From contig CAIVAU010000246.1 of assembly GCA_903903925.1 (NCBI GenBank), forward strand, positions 1-63,384: a DNA stretch of 63,384 bases. Reading direction: 5' to 3'. Source of the DNA: an uncultured cyanobacterium (lineage in GTDB: Bacteria; Cyanobacteriota; Cyanobacteriia; Cyanobacteriales; Nostocaceae). Positions 8,669 to 16,136 of this stretch are shown here, in pieces. The notes under the pieces were generated by a model. The model saw nothing but the letters and a program-made list of their open reading frames with translations. It was not told the origin of the DNA and ran no database searches. The position numbers and the translations under genes were made by a program. Every line of letters begins with the position of its first letter. Position 1 is the stretch's first letter.

Positions 8669-9280
8669 ACAATAATTTTCTTCTCACAAAAAAAGCAACT
8701 TCGCAGTGGCAATCAACTTCATGCCTATGACAAAGTGACCACTTGAGTCACTTAGAAGAGGTTCTTCCAGTCTCACAAGTGGCAGTTAAATTCATGACCA
8801 ATGAGCGAATCAAGACTTGCGATCGCCAGCTATAAAAAACTCAATGTCTCTTCAGAACAACAAGTTGAGCGAAGCCTCACGAGAATTCGTGGTTCGCAAT
8901 TATCAGGAAAATGCCGAAAACCCCTGAGAAGTAGGACGCGTAACTCAGTAAAAGTATAATAAATTACATCACACACATCTCTTCGAGCAAGTCAGAAGGG
9001 GTTGTCATGCAATTAGCGTCAACAACAAATCATCGACTTGAAGGTTATCTAGGGTTCAGAATCTACTAAAACTTCGTAGATTTTCAGGGAATTTCATTGA
9101 AATTATCATTTCACAAAGTTGTGAAAAAAGCAAGACTCTTGCAAAAGTCAGGGTCAGCCAGTGGTGATCACATGGACAAAAGCTCGAATTTTACCCAATT
9201 AAAATGAGTCAGAATACATTCTGACTCCTAACTCTTGAGATCTTTGCACTGATAGACGATACGATTTGTCTTTTGGATGA
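8669..9280. other. Long upstream region between divergent genes
   Basis: About 690 bp separate the porin gene and the small secreted-protein gene. No coding sequence is supported. A direct CACTTGAGTCACTTAG-like motif lies at about 8741-8757 and an STRR scrap CTGACTCCTAACTC at 9222-9235. The region probably holds the promoter and leader of the porin, but no site can be assigned with confidence. Confidence 0.4.
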
Positions 9281-9308
9281 TAGACAAGACGCAACGGTTA
9301 GTTATAAT
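9281..9308 (+). promoter_or_regulatory. Sigma-70 type promoter candidate
   Basis: TAGACA (9281-9286) and a perfect TATAAT (9303-9308), separated by 16 bp, lie 50 bp upstream of the start of the small secreted protein. Transcription would begin near 9315, leaving a leader of about 44 bases. Confidence 0.5.
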
Positions 9309-9358
9309 TAACTGATAAAAGCTCTCAGAACGAGAGTGAGCAAAATATAAGGAGAGAC

Positions 9359-9721
9359 ATGAAAGGTCTTATCGTTAGTAGCTTATCCATATTATTGATC
9401 TCTGCTGCCACTGCACCTGCGGTTCGCGCCGATAAAGCAGTGTTGAACCCCACTATTACAAATAGCACAGGATCTAATATTCCTCAAATTACACCTTTTA
9501 ACCTCGTAAACCTTGCTTATCAAGGTTACTTCAAAGATCAAGGTATTCCCAGTTACAATGGCTTAAACAGGGCTTACACCGACCAAAAAGTTAGTGCGAT
9601 CGATCTTGTTAGGAGTGGAGTTAGGGCAAAAAGATTACCGGAGGAAACTCTATCTAACCAGGATTACATCAGAGGAGTTGCAGAACAACTAAATGTAACA
9701 TTTAAGACTAACCGCTTCTAA
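9359..9721 (+). CDS. Small secreted protein of unknown function
   Basis: 120 residues. A Sec signal peptide is clear: MKGLIVSSLSILLISAATAPAVRA with an A-x-A type cleavage site near residue 24. The mature part has no recognisable domain; it contains NLAYQGYFKDQGIPSYN and is basic near its end. The start is supported by AAGGAGAG at 9349-9356 and by a good promoter upstream. It looks like a cyanobacteria-specific exported or periplasmic protein. It is followed by a hairpin-forming dispersed repeat. No function is proposed. Confidence 0.75.
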   Translation: MKGLIVSSLSILLISAATAPAVRADKAVLNPTITNSTGSNIPQITPFNLVNLAYQGYFKDQGIPSYNGLNRAYTDQKVSAIDLVRSGVRAKRLPEETLSNQDYIRGVAEQLNVTFKTNRF

Positions 9722-9751
9722 ATGTCTATAGCAGTCCTAAATGATTTGTGT

Positions 9752-9812
9752 TAAGACGAACAAACACCTCCACTTCTTTAAGGGCGGGGAGACCCCGCCC
9801 CTACGCACGGAC
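9752..9812. repeat. Dispersed hairpin repeat (GGGCGGGG…CCCCGCCC)
   Basis: GGGCGGGG-AGA-CCCCGCCC (9781-9799) forms a perfect 8-bp stem, next to AAACACCTCCACTTCTTT. Related sequence in the opposite orientation (GGGCGTAGGGGC…AGGAATGGTGGTGTTTCTT) is found at 13142-13182 and 22108-22157, so this is a repeat family and not a gene-specific terminator. Confidence 0.6.
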
Positions 9813-9830
9813 ATTGCCCAATGCCCACTC

Positions 9831-10967
9831 CTAGCTCTCGTAGACTTGAGGCTCTACTAAATTCTCTATTCCCTGAATGACTTTGGCAGATTCAATTTTA
9901 TCACCAGCTTTGAGTTGATCCAAAACTTTTTTACCCTCAGTCACATAGCCAAAAACGGCATAGCGACCATCTAACAAGTTGCGTCCTGCGGGAGTAAGTT
10001 CTGCTTCAAACAAAAAGAAGAAAATTTGCGAAGAACCGCCATTCACGTCACTTTCAGGACGTGCCATTGCTAAAGCACCAAAGGCAGAGAAAGGCAGAAC
10101 TGGCATATCAGTGTAACGACCAGCATCTTCTAATGTGATGCCGTAGGTAGGTTCCTTGTCTCCTTCAACCAAAACTTCTAAGGGAATTGCACGATATTTA
10201 CCTGTTTTTGGATCAATGAAACCCACTTCCTTGCCTGGTGGATCTCCAATTTGTAAGACGTAGGATTCTTCGGAACGGGTGAATTCTAAGCCGTTATAAA
10301 AACCCCGTTGCACCAAATCCACAAAGTTCCCAGAAGTCACAGGGGCGCTGTAGCCGTCCACAACAATAGTGATTGGACCTTTGTTGGTTTTTATTTCTAC
10401 AGTGGCACGACCTTTAAGTTGAGCCAAATTGCTGTATTCTGCTGGTACTTTAAAGGGAAATCCCTTGATCATTAATGCCTCTAATTCTCCTACAAGATTC
10501 AGCACATTGGCTCGTTGTTGCCGAATTTGTTCTTTATCTTTAGCTTCAGCCACTTCTTGCATGGCAGTGATGTCAGATTTCAACTCAGTAATTAAAGCTT
10601 GAGCTTGGGGTTGACGTTCTGCCGGGATGCTTGCTAAAAGTTTAGAGGGGTTATCAAGAATCCGTAGTGCCTTGCTGAGGTCACTAGAAATAGCACCCCA
10701 ACGTCGATTTGCTCGCAGTTGCGTAGAGATATCTTCTAGACTAGCTTGTAGTTGCCGCACCTGTTTATTATCTATCGGGAGTGCGTTCCGTAATAGCGCA
10801 TTGCCGTCAGTAATGGCATTTCCAGCTGGTAGCGCGGCGCTACTAGAGGGAGTCCACCCAGCTGTACTTATTCCTAAAAATAGTATTACCAGCAGCAGAG
10901 AAATGAGGCTGTTCTTCAGCCAGGATTTGAATAAATTGATCATGGGATGGATCAAATGCAGTATCAA
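9831..10967 (-). CDS. Cyclophilin-type peptidyl-prolyl isomerase, TLP38/TLP40-like
   Basis: 378 residues. An N-terminal hydrophobic segment (LISLLLVILFLGIST, about 20-35) ending near SSAALP looks like a lumen/periplasm signal. Residues about 60-190 are helical with heptad-like leucines, and a cyclophilin domain follows from about 195 (ATVEIKTNKGPITIVVDGYSAPVTSGNF…). The arrangement matches the thylakoid-lumen isomerase TLP40/TLP38 of plants and cyanobacteria. The canonical FHR active-site segment is altered (FTRSEESYVLQIGDP), which is usual in this subgroup. ATG at 10943 is an alternative start. Confidence 0.9.
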   Translation of the reverse strand: MILHLIHPMINLFKSWLKNSLISLLLVILFLGISTAGWTPSSSAALPAGNAITDGNALLRNALPIDNKQVRQLQASLEDISTQLRANRRWGAISSDLSKALRILDNPSKLLASIPAERQPQAQALITELKSDITAMQEVAEAKDKEQIRQQRANVLNLVGELEALMIKGFPFKVPAEYSNLAQLKGRATVEIKTNKGPITIVVDGYSAPVTSGNFVDLVQRGFYNGLEFTRSEESYVLQIGDPPGKEVGFIDPKTGKYRAIPLEVLVEGDKEPTYGITLEDAGRYTDMPVLPFSAFGALAMARPESDVNGGSSQIFFFLFEAELTPAGRNLLDGRYAVFGYVTEGKKVLDQLKAGDKIESAKVIQGIENLVEPQVYES

Positions 10968-11049
10968 ATTTTTGACTAGGCGTAACCCATTAATTATCTT
11001 CCCATAGTAAAGGAAGCACTTTTGTCCTTAATTTTTATCAGTTCCAGCG

Positions 11050-11745
11050 CTAATCGGGTCTAAACAATCCAAACAAAGGACTAAGAAGCAATCCAAAAAA
11101 AAATCCGCCAATATGTGCCCAGTAAGCAACTCCACCGGTCTGCATAGTCATGTTGGCAGCTGCCTGCAGGCTGGAAACACCAGATACCACATTTTGGACA
11201 ATGAACAGTCCGATCAATATAAATGCAGGCACTCTGATTGTCGTGATGAAGAAACCTAAGAAGATGAGTGATACAACTCTGACTTGGGGAAAGCGAAGAA
11301 TATACGCAGCTAAAACTCCGGCGATCGCACCACTTGCCCCCAAAGAGGGAACATCAGAGGTCATACTAACAAACCATTGGCACAAGGCTGCAAAGACACC
11401 GCAACTTAGATAAAAAATCAGATATTTCAGATGACCTAAACGTTCTTCAATATTATTGCCAAAAATCCATAAAAATACCATATTAGAGATCAGATGCCAC
11501 CAACCACCATGTAAAAATTGTGACGTAACCAATGTTTCCCACTCTGGCACTGGCTGATAAACTGGCACGCCAGCGAAGCTTGCGGTTAACTCTCGTGGTA
11601 TGACTGCATACAAATGCAAAAACTGCTCTAACTGTCTGTTGGGTAGAGTCAGTTCATGAAGAAAAACTAAAACGTTCATGCCGATCAACCCATAGGTAAT
11701 ATATGGGGTTATTCGCGTCGGATTTTCATCGTAGAGAGGAAACAC
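11050..11745 (-). CDS. Rhomboid family intramembrane serine protease (copy 1)
   Basis: 231 residues with about six or seven membrane segments. The catalytic Ser is in GASGAIAGV (about 137-145) and the catalytic His in AHIGGFFFG (about 211-219). The upstream HGGWWHLISNMVFLWIFG supplies the conserved His/Asn oxyanion region. It cleaves membrane proteins within the bilayer; its substrate is unknown. It is a tandem paralogue of the gene at 11863-12612, with the same orientation and about 115 bp between them. Spontaneous duplication is likely; the second half has diverged more than the active-site region. Confidence 0.92.
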   Translation of the reverse strand: MFPLYDENPTRITPYITYGLIGMNVLVFLHELTLPNRQLEQFLHLYAVIPRELTASFAGVPVYQPVPEWETLVTSQFLHGGWWHLISNMVFLWIFGNNIEERLGHLKYLIFYLSCGVFAALCQWFVSMTSDVPSLGASGAIAGVLAAYILRFPQVRVVSLIFLGFFITTIRVPAFILIGLFIVQNVVSGVSSLQAAANMTMQTGGVAYWAHIGGFFFGLLLSPLFGLFRPD

Positions 11746-11792
11746 AGGTGTTTTTTTTAATGATTTATTAACTGCAATATATCCTAATTTGT

Positions 11793-11853
11793 TAGTGGTT
11801 AGTTGTTGATTGTTAGTTGTTACTCGCTAACCACTAACCACTACCAACTAACA
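11793..11853. repeat. TTAGTTG/CAACTAA inverted heptamer repeat
   Basis: Copies of GTTAGTTG and GTGGTTAG on one side are mirrored by CTAACCACTAACCAC and CAACTAACAAC on the other, forming a long imperfect hairpin between the two rhomboid genes. Related arrays are at 28424-28443, 50419-50465 and 59095-59180. Confidence 0.75.
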
Positions 11854-11862
11854 ACACTACTT

Positions 11863-12612
11863 CTACAGAGATTCTTCCTTAGATGTATCGTTAAACAACC
11901 CTAATAGCGGACCAAGAATTGCCCCAAAAAGAAAACCACCTGAGTGTGCCCAATAAGCAATACCGCCATTTTCCATACCGATACTTGTGCGTGTTTCCAA
12001 ACTAGCAAATCCGTAGAAGGCTTGCTCAATAAACCAAAACCCGAGAAAATAGAATGCTGGAACGCGGAAGGTGGGAAAGAAAAAACCCAAGGGAACAATG
12101 CCGAAAACTTCCACTTGAGGAAAGCGGAGAATGTATGCCCCTAAAACACCCGCGATCGCACCACTTGCACCCAAGGAAGGAATTGCAGAGTTCTGTGAAA
12201 AGTACCACTGAGTCAAAGATGCCAAAACGCCGCAACTCAGATAGAAAAACAAATATTTGAGATGTCCCAACTTTTCTTCAACGTTGTTACCAAAAATCCA
12301 TAGAAACAACATATTCCCACCTAGATGTAACAAACCACCATGCAGGAACTGAGAAGTAATCAATGTTACCCATTCTGGCACAAACTGATGTATCGGAATA
12401 CCTGCAAAGCTAGCAGTGAGTTCTCTTGGTACTACAGATGCAAGATGTAAAAATCGCTCTAATTGTCGTGGGGGTAGACTGGCTTCATAAAGAAAAGCTA
12501 AGACATTGACCGCAATCAGCCCATAAGTGACATAAGGCGTGATGGTTGTAGGATTATCGTCTCTAAGTGGAACCACAGGTTTTTTTCCTCCTATTTGAGA
12601 AACCAGCCTCAC
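11863..12612 (-). CDS. Rhomboid family intramembrane serine protease (copy 2)
   Basis: 249 residues and a paralogue of the neighbouring rhomboid. It keeps GASGAIAGVLGAYILRFPQV (Ser near 155), HGGLLHLGGNMLFLWIFG, and AHSGGFLFG with the catalytic His near 232. The N-terminal MRLVSQIGGKKP is extra; the homologous part begins at VPLRDDNPTTITPYVTYGL. A likely alternative start would match the shorter paralogue (a codon near VVPLRDDNP). It is an integral membrane protease. The gene is 36 bp from smpB in the same direction, so it may share the smpB transcript. Confidence 0.92.
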   Translation of the reverse strand: MRLVSQIGGKKPVVPLRDDNPTTITPYVTYGLIAVNVLAFLYEASLPPRQLERFLHLASVVPRELTASFAGIPIHQFVPEWVTLITSQFLHGGLLHLGGNMLFLWIFGNNVEEKLGHLKYLFFYLSCGVLASLTQWYFSQNSAIPSLGASGAIAGVLGAYILRFPQVEVFGIVPLGFFFPTFRVPAFYFLGFWFIEQAFYGFASLETRTSIGMENGGIAYWAHSGGFLFGAILGPLLGLFNDTSKEESL

Positions 12613-12648
12613 AATACCGGATTTTTCGATGAATTTAGGAGCATCATT

Positions 12649-13116
12649 TCAATAATTTTTCATCGCCCTTTGCATATCCCGCTGGTCTTGGCGTCGTTTT
12701 AGGTCTTCTCGCTTATCATAAAGCTTTTTACCTTTACCAAGCGCTATACTCACCTTTACCCAGCCACGTTTGAGATACATCTTCAAAGGCACCAAAGTCA
12801 AACCTTGCTGTTCCACCTTGCCAACTAGCTTGCGAATTTCCTGCTGATGCAACAGCAGTTTACGTGTCCGGCGCGGTTCATGGTTAAAATACTGTCCACT
12901 TGAGGTATAAGGCGATATATGCACGTTGATCAGCCATGCTTCACCGTCGCGAATCAAAGCATACCCATCTTGGAGATTGGCTTTCCCCGCCCGGATCGAC
13001 TTGACCTCGGTTCCTGTTAACTGAATTCCAGCCTCATAGGTTTCAAGAATCTCATACAAATAACGGGCTTGACGATTGTCGCTAATAACTTTGTAACCTT
13101 CGTTCTTGTCGCTCAT
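12649..13116 (-). CDS. smpB: SsrA-binding protein SmpB
   Basis: 155 residues, full length. Conserved features are NRQARYLYEILETYEAGIQLTGTEVKSIRAGKANLQDGYA near the N-terminus, VHISPY in the middle, the LLLHQQEIRKL segment, and the basic tail GKKLYDKREDLKRRQDQRDMQRAMK that enters the decoding centre. It binds tmRNA and brings it to stalled ribosomes for trans-translation. No tmRNA gene was seen in this window. Start ATG at 13116. Confidence 0.97.
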   Translation of the reverse strand: MSDKNEGYKVISDNRQARYLYEILETYEAGIQLTGTEVKSIRAGKANLQDGYALIRDGEAWLINVHISPYTSSGQYFNHEPRRTRKLLLHQQEIRKLVGKVEQQGLTLVPLKMYLKRGWVKVSIALGKGKKLYDKREDLKRRQDQRDMQRAMKNY

Positions 13117-13137
13117 GAATAATTATTGGGCATTGGG

Positions 13138-13183
13138 CATTGGGCGTAGGGGCCGCCCTTACAGGAATGGTGGTGTTTCTTCC
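13138..13183. repeat. Dispersed repeat, copy 2
   Basis: GGGCGTAGGGGCCGCCCTTACAGGAATGGTGGTGTTTCTT-type sequence upstream of smpB. It shares AGGAATGGT(A/G)GTGTTTCTT with 22137-22157 and, inverted, with 9752-9812. A C-rich stretch CCCCACACCCCCCACAC follows at 13256-13290. Confidence 0.55.
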
Positions 13184-13294
13184 ATCAAGTATACCAAGTT
13201 TCGGCAGGAGGACGGGAGTGTAAACCCCGCATGGTAAGTAAGGAACAAATTTCCCCCCACACTCCCCACACCCCCCACACCCCCCACACTCATC

Positions 13295-14698
13295 TTATGG
13301 ATCTTGGGCTTGAGGTAGAGGTGTGTAATAGCTTGCGATCAAGGCAACCATGAGCCACCACACTGTATTAACCGCAGGACGGAACCAGACTGTGTCAAAA
13401 AAGTTATCACCAAGCATACCTACTACACTGGCGATCGCCGCAATTAACCAAAATGCCTCCGTACTCCTTGATTGCCGCAACCGTCGCAATTGTAATAAAG
13501 CCGTATTAAATATTACAATCAACAGCCAGAGAAAACAGGCTAAACCAATCAACCCAGTTTCGACAGCGACCTCAAGAAAAATTGAATAGGCACTCAAAGC
13601 AGTATATTGTGGGAGGACTTGGTAATAAGGGTAGATTTGATTAAAAGCGTTGTGACCAGGACCAATACCCAGAAGTGGGTAATCACCAATCATCTTGAAG
13701 ACACCAGCCCAAACATTCCGGCGAAAATTATTACTGCTATCATTACGGTCAGCAAAAATACTGAAAATTCGTTCACGGAATGGTTCGGAAATTACCATAG
13801 TTAGTAGTAAAAATCCAGTCAACCCTCCCAAGAAAATCCACAGAAACCACTTGCGCCAAAAAAGAGGCATTTGCTCATTCCACCAATAATACAGCAATCC
13901 CAGCAAAGTCAAAATTGCAACGACTAAACCAATCCAGCCACCACGACTAAAAGTCAGAATTAAGCAAGAGCCATTAACGATCAATATCGTAACTGCCAAG
14001 GCTTTCTTGAGCCGACTTTGCCAAACAAAAATGGCGACTATGCTTAAAACGACTGCTGGCAAGAGATACCCAGCCAGTAAGTTGGGATTATTCAAATAAC
14101 TGTAGACCCTTGTCGTCTTAGAAAGAGAAGATTCTGCATCAACCCAAGTTGCTAGCGGTGGAGCGCCAAAAAACCATTGCCGCACCCCATTTACACTAAC
14201 AATGAGGGAGATATGCAAGTAAAGGATGATAAGCCAAGATCGGAGACGGGGGGATCTCATGACTCTGGCACAAAGGGGAAAGAGTAGCAAAGAGAGCGTC
14301 AACGTTACCAGGTCACTAAACGCCGCCTTTTTTACAGGTGATAAAGCTGTGGCTACTACGGCAACTGCCCAGTAAAGTAATAACAGCAGATGAATAGGCG
14401 TAACAGTAGGGGCATTTACTGGTGATGCTTCATCTGATAAAGTTAATAGCAACCAAAATCCTACACAAGCAGCCAGTAATAACCCTACTAGAGTAGGATT
14501 ATTTGGCACAAAAGGTGCAAGAGCATACACCAGACTGAGTAAAGCCGCAGCTATTGTATCTCCCCACTGCATTAAAAGACTGGTTTGTCGCCAAGAGTGC
14601 AGTAAGCCTACCAGGGAACGGTGTAGGTAGCTAGTGCCAAGATATTCTTTGAGCGGTAAATCAGATAAGGTAAATCGTTGCCAGACTAAATTCATCAT
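13295..14698 (-). CDS. ictB: IctB family membrane protein (O-antigen ligase fold)
   Basis: 467 residues with about ten to twelve membrane segments. The N-terminus (WQRFTLSDLPLKEYLGTSYLHRSL) and the periplasmic loop with GIGPGHNAFNQIYPYYQ belong to the IctB family, once described as a bicarbonate transporter in Synechococcus and structurally of the Wzy_C/O-antigen ligase type. Whether it moves inorganic carbon or joins glycans is unsettled in the literature; the sequence supports only the family. It is divergent from the chorismate-binding gene, with 83 bp between the starts, so both promoters must lie there. Confidence 0.88.
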   Translation of the reverse strand: MMNLVWQRFTLSDLPLKEYLGTSYLHRSLVGLLHSWRQTSLLMQWGDTIAAALLSLVYALAPFVPNNPTLVGLLLAACVGFWLLLTLSDEASPVNAPTVTPIHLLLLLYWAVAVVATALSPVKKAAFSDLVTLTLSLLLFPLCARVMRSPRLRSWLIILYLHISLIVSVNGVRQWFFGAPPLATWVDAESSLSKTTRVYSYLNNPNLLAGYLLPAVVLSIVAIFVWQSRLKKALAVTILIVNGSCLILTFSRGGWIGLVVAILTLLGLLYYWWNEQMPLFWRKWFLWIFLGGLTGFLLLTMVISEPFRERIFSIFADRNDSSNNFRRNVWAGVFKMIGDYPLLGIGPGHNAFNQIYPYYQVLPQYTALSAYSIFLEVAVETGLIGLACFLWLLIVIFNTALLQLRRLRQSRSTEAFWLIAAIASVVGMLGDNFFDTVWFRPAVNTVWWLMVALIASYYTPLPQAQDP

Positions 14699-14781
14699 GT
14701 GCTGAGGACAATGAGCAACAGAGTACAGAACTTGGACTCAATAATAATAAAGTAATCATAAACTCTCAAGGATGCTGTAAA

Positions 14782-15999
14782 ATGTGGGTTTGGCATACTG
14801 AAACAAAGTCTCTACGATGTGTATTGCCATTGTTAACCATTGAGGTTGTGCAAATTGATGGTCAGTTAAAGGTAATCGCACGTGGCGCTGTCAAGGAGTT
14901 GAGAAATGATTCAAGCGATCCAAAAAATCTGGGAGAACTTTTGGTGTGTCTAGACAGGTGGCTTGAAGAGAGTACTCTTACCGCTTCAGGTATTATCGGC
15001 TCCGAATGCCGATCCCTTCTAGAAGAAAAACTGGATTGGGTAACGGACTCATCTCTAATTTCGGAACAGATTCGAGGAGAATCTCTTGTTTTCGTTATGC
15101 AAGCAGGAAATACCGAGGAATTCATTGCCCTTGAAGAAGGCAGGAGACAGGAGGAAAACTGCCCTCTGCCTCCTGCCTTCATAAATCATTTCCTGATTAA
15201 CGAACAGATAGTTGAAGAGGTTCATCAAGTGGTGACCCACGGATTGGAAATTCGACAAAGGTTGGATATTGACCATTTGGTAGTATCAGTACGCTTCCCT
15301 GTATCTGTTAATGCTGACCTGCTCTCTTCCTGGCTCGATTCTGTCAAAACTCTGTTCCCTCAGGGATTTTTAATGAACAGTCACAACTGGAATCTCGTAA
15401 GCTGTACACCGGAACGCTTTATTTCTATTGCTGACTCAAAACTTCAAGTTCAAATTCTGGCTGGAACCTTCAAAAAGGACACGGATTTCGACAAAAGTAG
15501 TGTAATGGAAGAGCATCAGACTGCCCGAAATACTCTCCGCTCCATTCTAGAAGACTTAGTGGGAGAACTTGAACTGACAGTAGACCGTAACTTGGTTGCA
15601 TTTGACGAAATCAGACACTACCATTCAGTATTTGAAAAGCCTCACCTGAGCGATACCTCTATGCTCTCAACTCTGGCACATCTTACACCTAGTCCGGCTA
15701 CAGGAACACAGGACAGCCACACGCAGTTTACTATTCAACAATTAGAAGGTCGGACTCGCGGTTACTACGGCGGTTGCTTTTTTCTGCGAACTCCTGGTTC
15801 TCTTGAAAGCCTAGTGTCTATCCGTTCTATTTTTCATCTTGAAAATAGCGAAGTTGGCGAGATGATAGTGGGAGCAGGGTTAACGAAGGGATCAACTTTG
15901 AGTAGTGAATCAGTGGAACTCATATTAAAGGCTACCAGTTGCGCCAAATTACTTGGTGTAAATACTATCTCAGCAAAGGGCATCTATTTAACGAAATAG
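14782..15999 (+). CDS. Chorismate-binding enzyme, divergent (isochorismate synthase-like)
   Basis: 405 residues. The C-terminal half has the chorismate-enzyme layout: CTPERFISI, LAGT, MEEHQTARNTL, THL-type AHLTPSPATGT, IQQLEGRTRGYYGG, SIRSIF and GAGLTKGSTLSSES. The order matches MenF/TrpE/PabB proteins. Several usually conserved spots differ: the stretch after LAGT lacks the usual Arg-rich sequence, the conserved Lys before the EH motif is replaced by Met, and Cys follows YYGG. Glutamate and His of the EEH motif remain. No glutamine amidotransferase is adjacent, which argues against an anthranilate role. Isochorismate production for phylloquinone or salicylate-type products is possible. A 45-bp inverted repeat lies in frame near codon 119. 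Confidence 0.72.
   Translation: MWVWHTETKSLRCVLPLLTIEVVQIDGQLKVIARGAVKELRNDSSDPKNLGELLVCLDRWLEESTLTASGIIGSECRSLLEEKLDWVTDSSLISEQIRGESLVFVMQAGNTEEFIALEEGRRQEENCPLPPAFINHFLINEQIVEEVHQVVTHGLEIRQRLDIDHLVVSVRFPVSVNADLLSSWLDSVKTLFPQGFLMNSHNWNLVSCTPERFISIADSKLQVQILAGTFKKDTDFDKSSVMEEHQTARNTLRSILEDLVGELELTVDRNLVAFDEIRHYHSVFEKPHLSDTSMLSTLAHLTPSPATGTQDSHTQFTIQQLEGRTRGYYGGCFFLRTPGSLESLVSIRSIFHLENSEVGEMIVGAGLTKGSTLSSESVELILKATSCAKLLGVNTISAKGIYLTK
15136..15180. repeat. Inverted repeat embedded in frame
   Basis: Arms GAAGGCAGGAG (15136-15146) and CTCCTGCCTTC (15170-15180) flank a short loop region. The unit resembles the CTGCCTCCTGCCTTC repeats seen at 26289-26309. It encodes EGRRQEENCPLPPAF inside the chorismate-binding protein, in an apparent loop, without breaking the frame. 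Confidence 0.75.
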
Positions 16000-16136
16000 A
16001 TAATTGCATTTAGCGCTAAAATGAGCAAATTTGGAAAGTATCCTAGGTGACCTATAGGACAACCTTACCTTCGTAAAATCCGTTGCTTTATTGCTAAAAA
16101 AAAAGGTACAATTTAACAAAAATACACGTAGGTGCT

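Noticed and set aside
9781..9799. Terminator of the small secreted protein
   Set aside because: The strong hairpin has no following T-run, and related copies occur elsewhere away from gene ends, so it is listed as a repeat.
12026..12260. Overlapping frames within the second rhomboid gene
   Set aside because: Shadows of a well-supported gene in other frames.
12649..13294. tmRNA gene near smpB
   Set aside because: No tmRNA-like acceptor or tag reading frame was seen around smpB.
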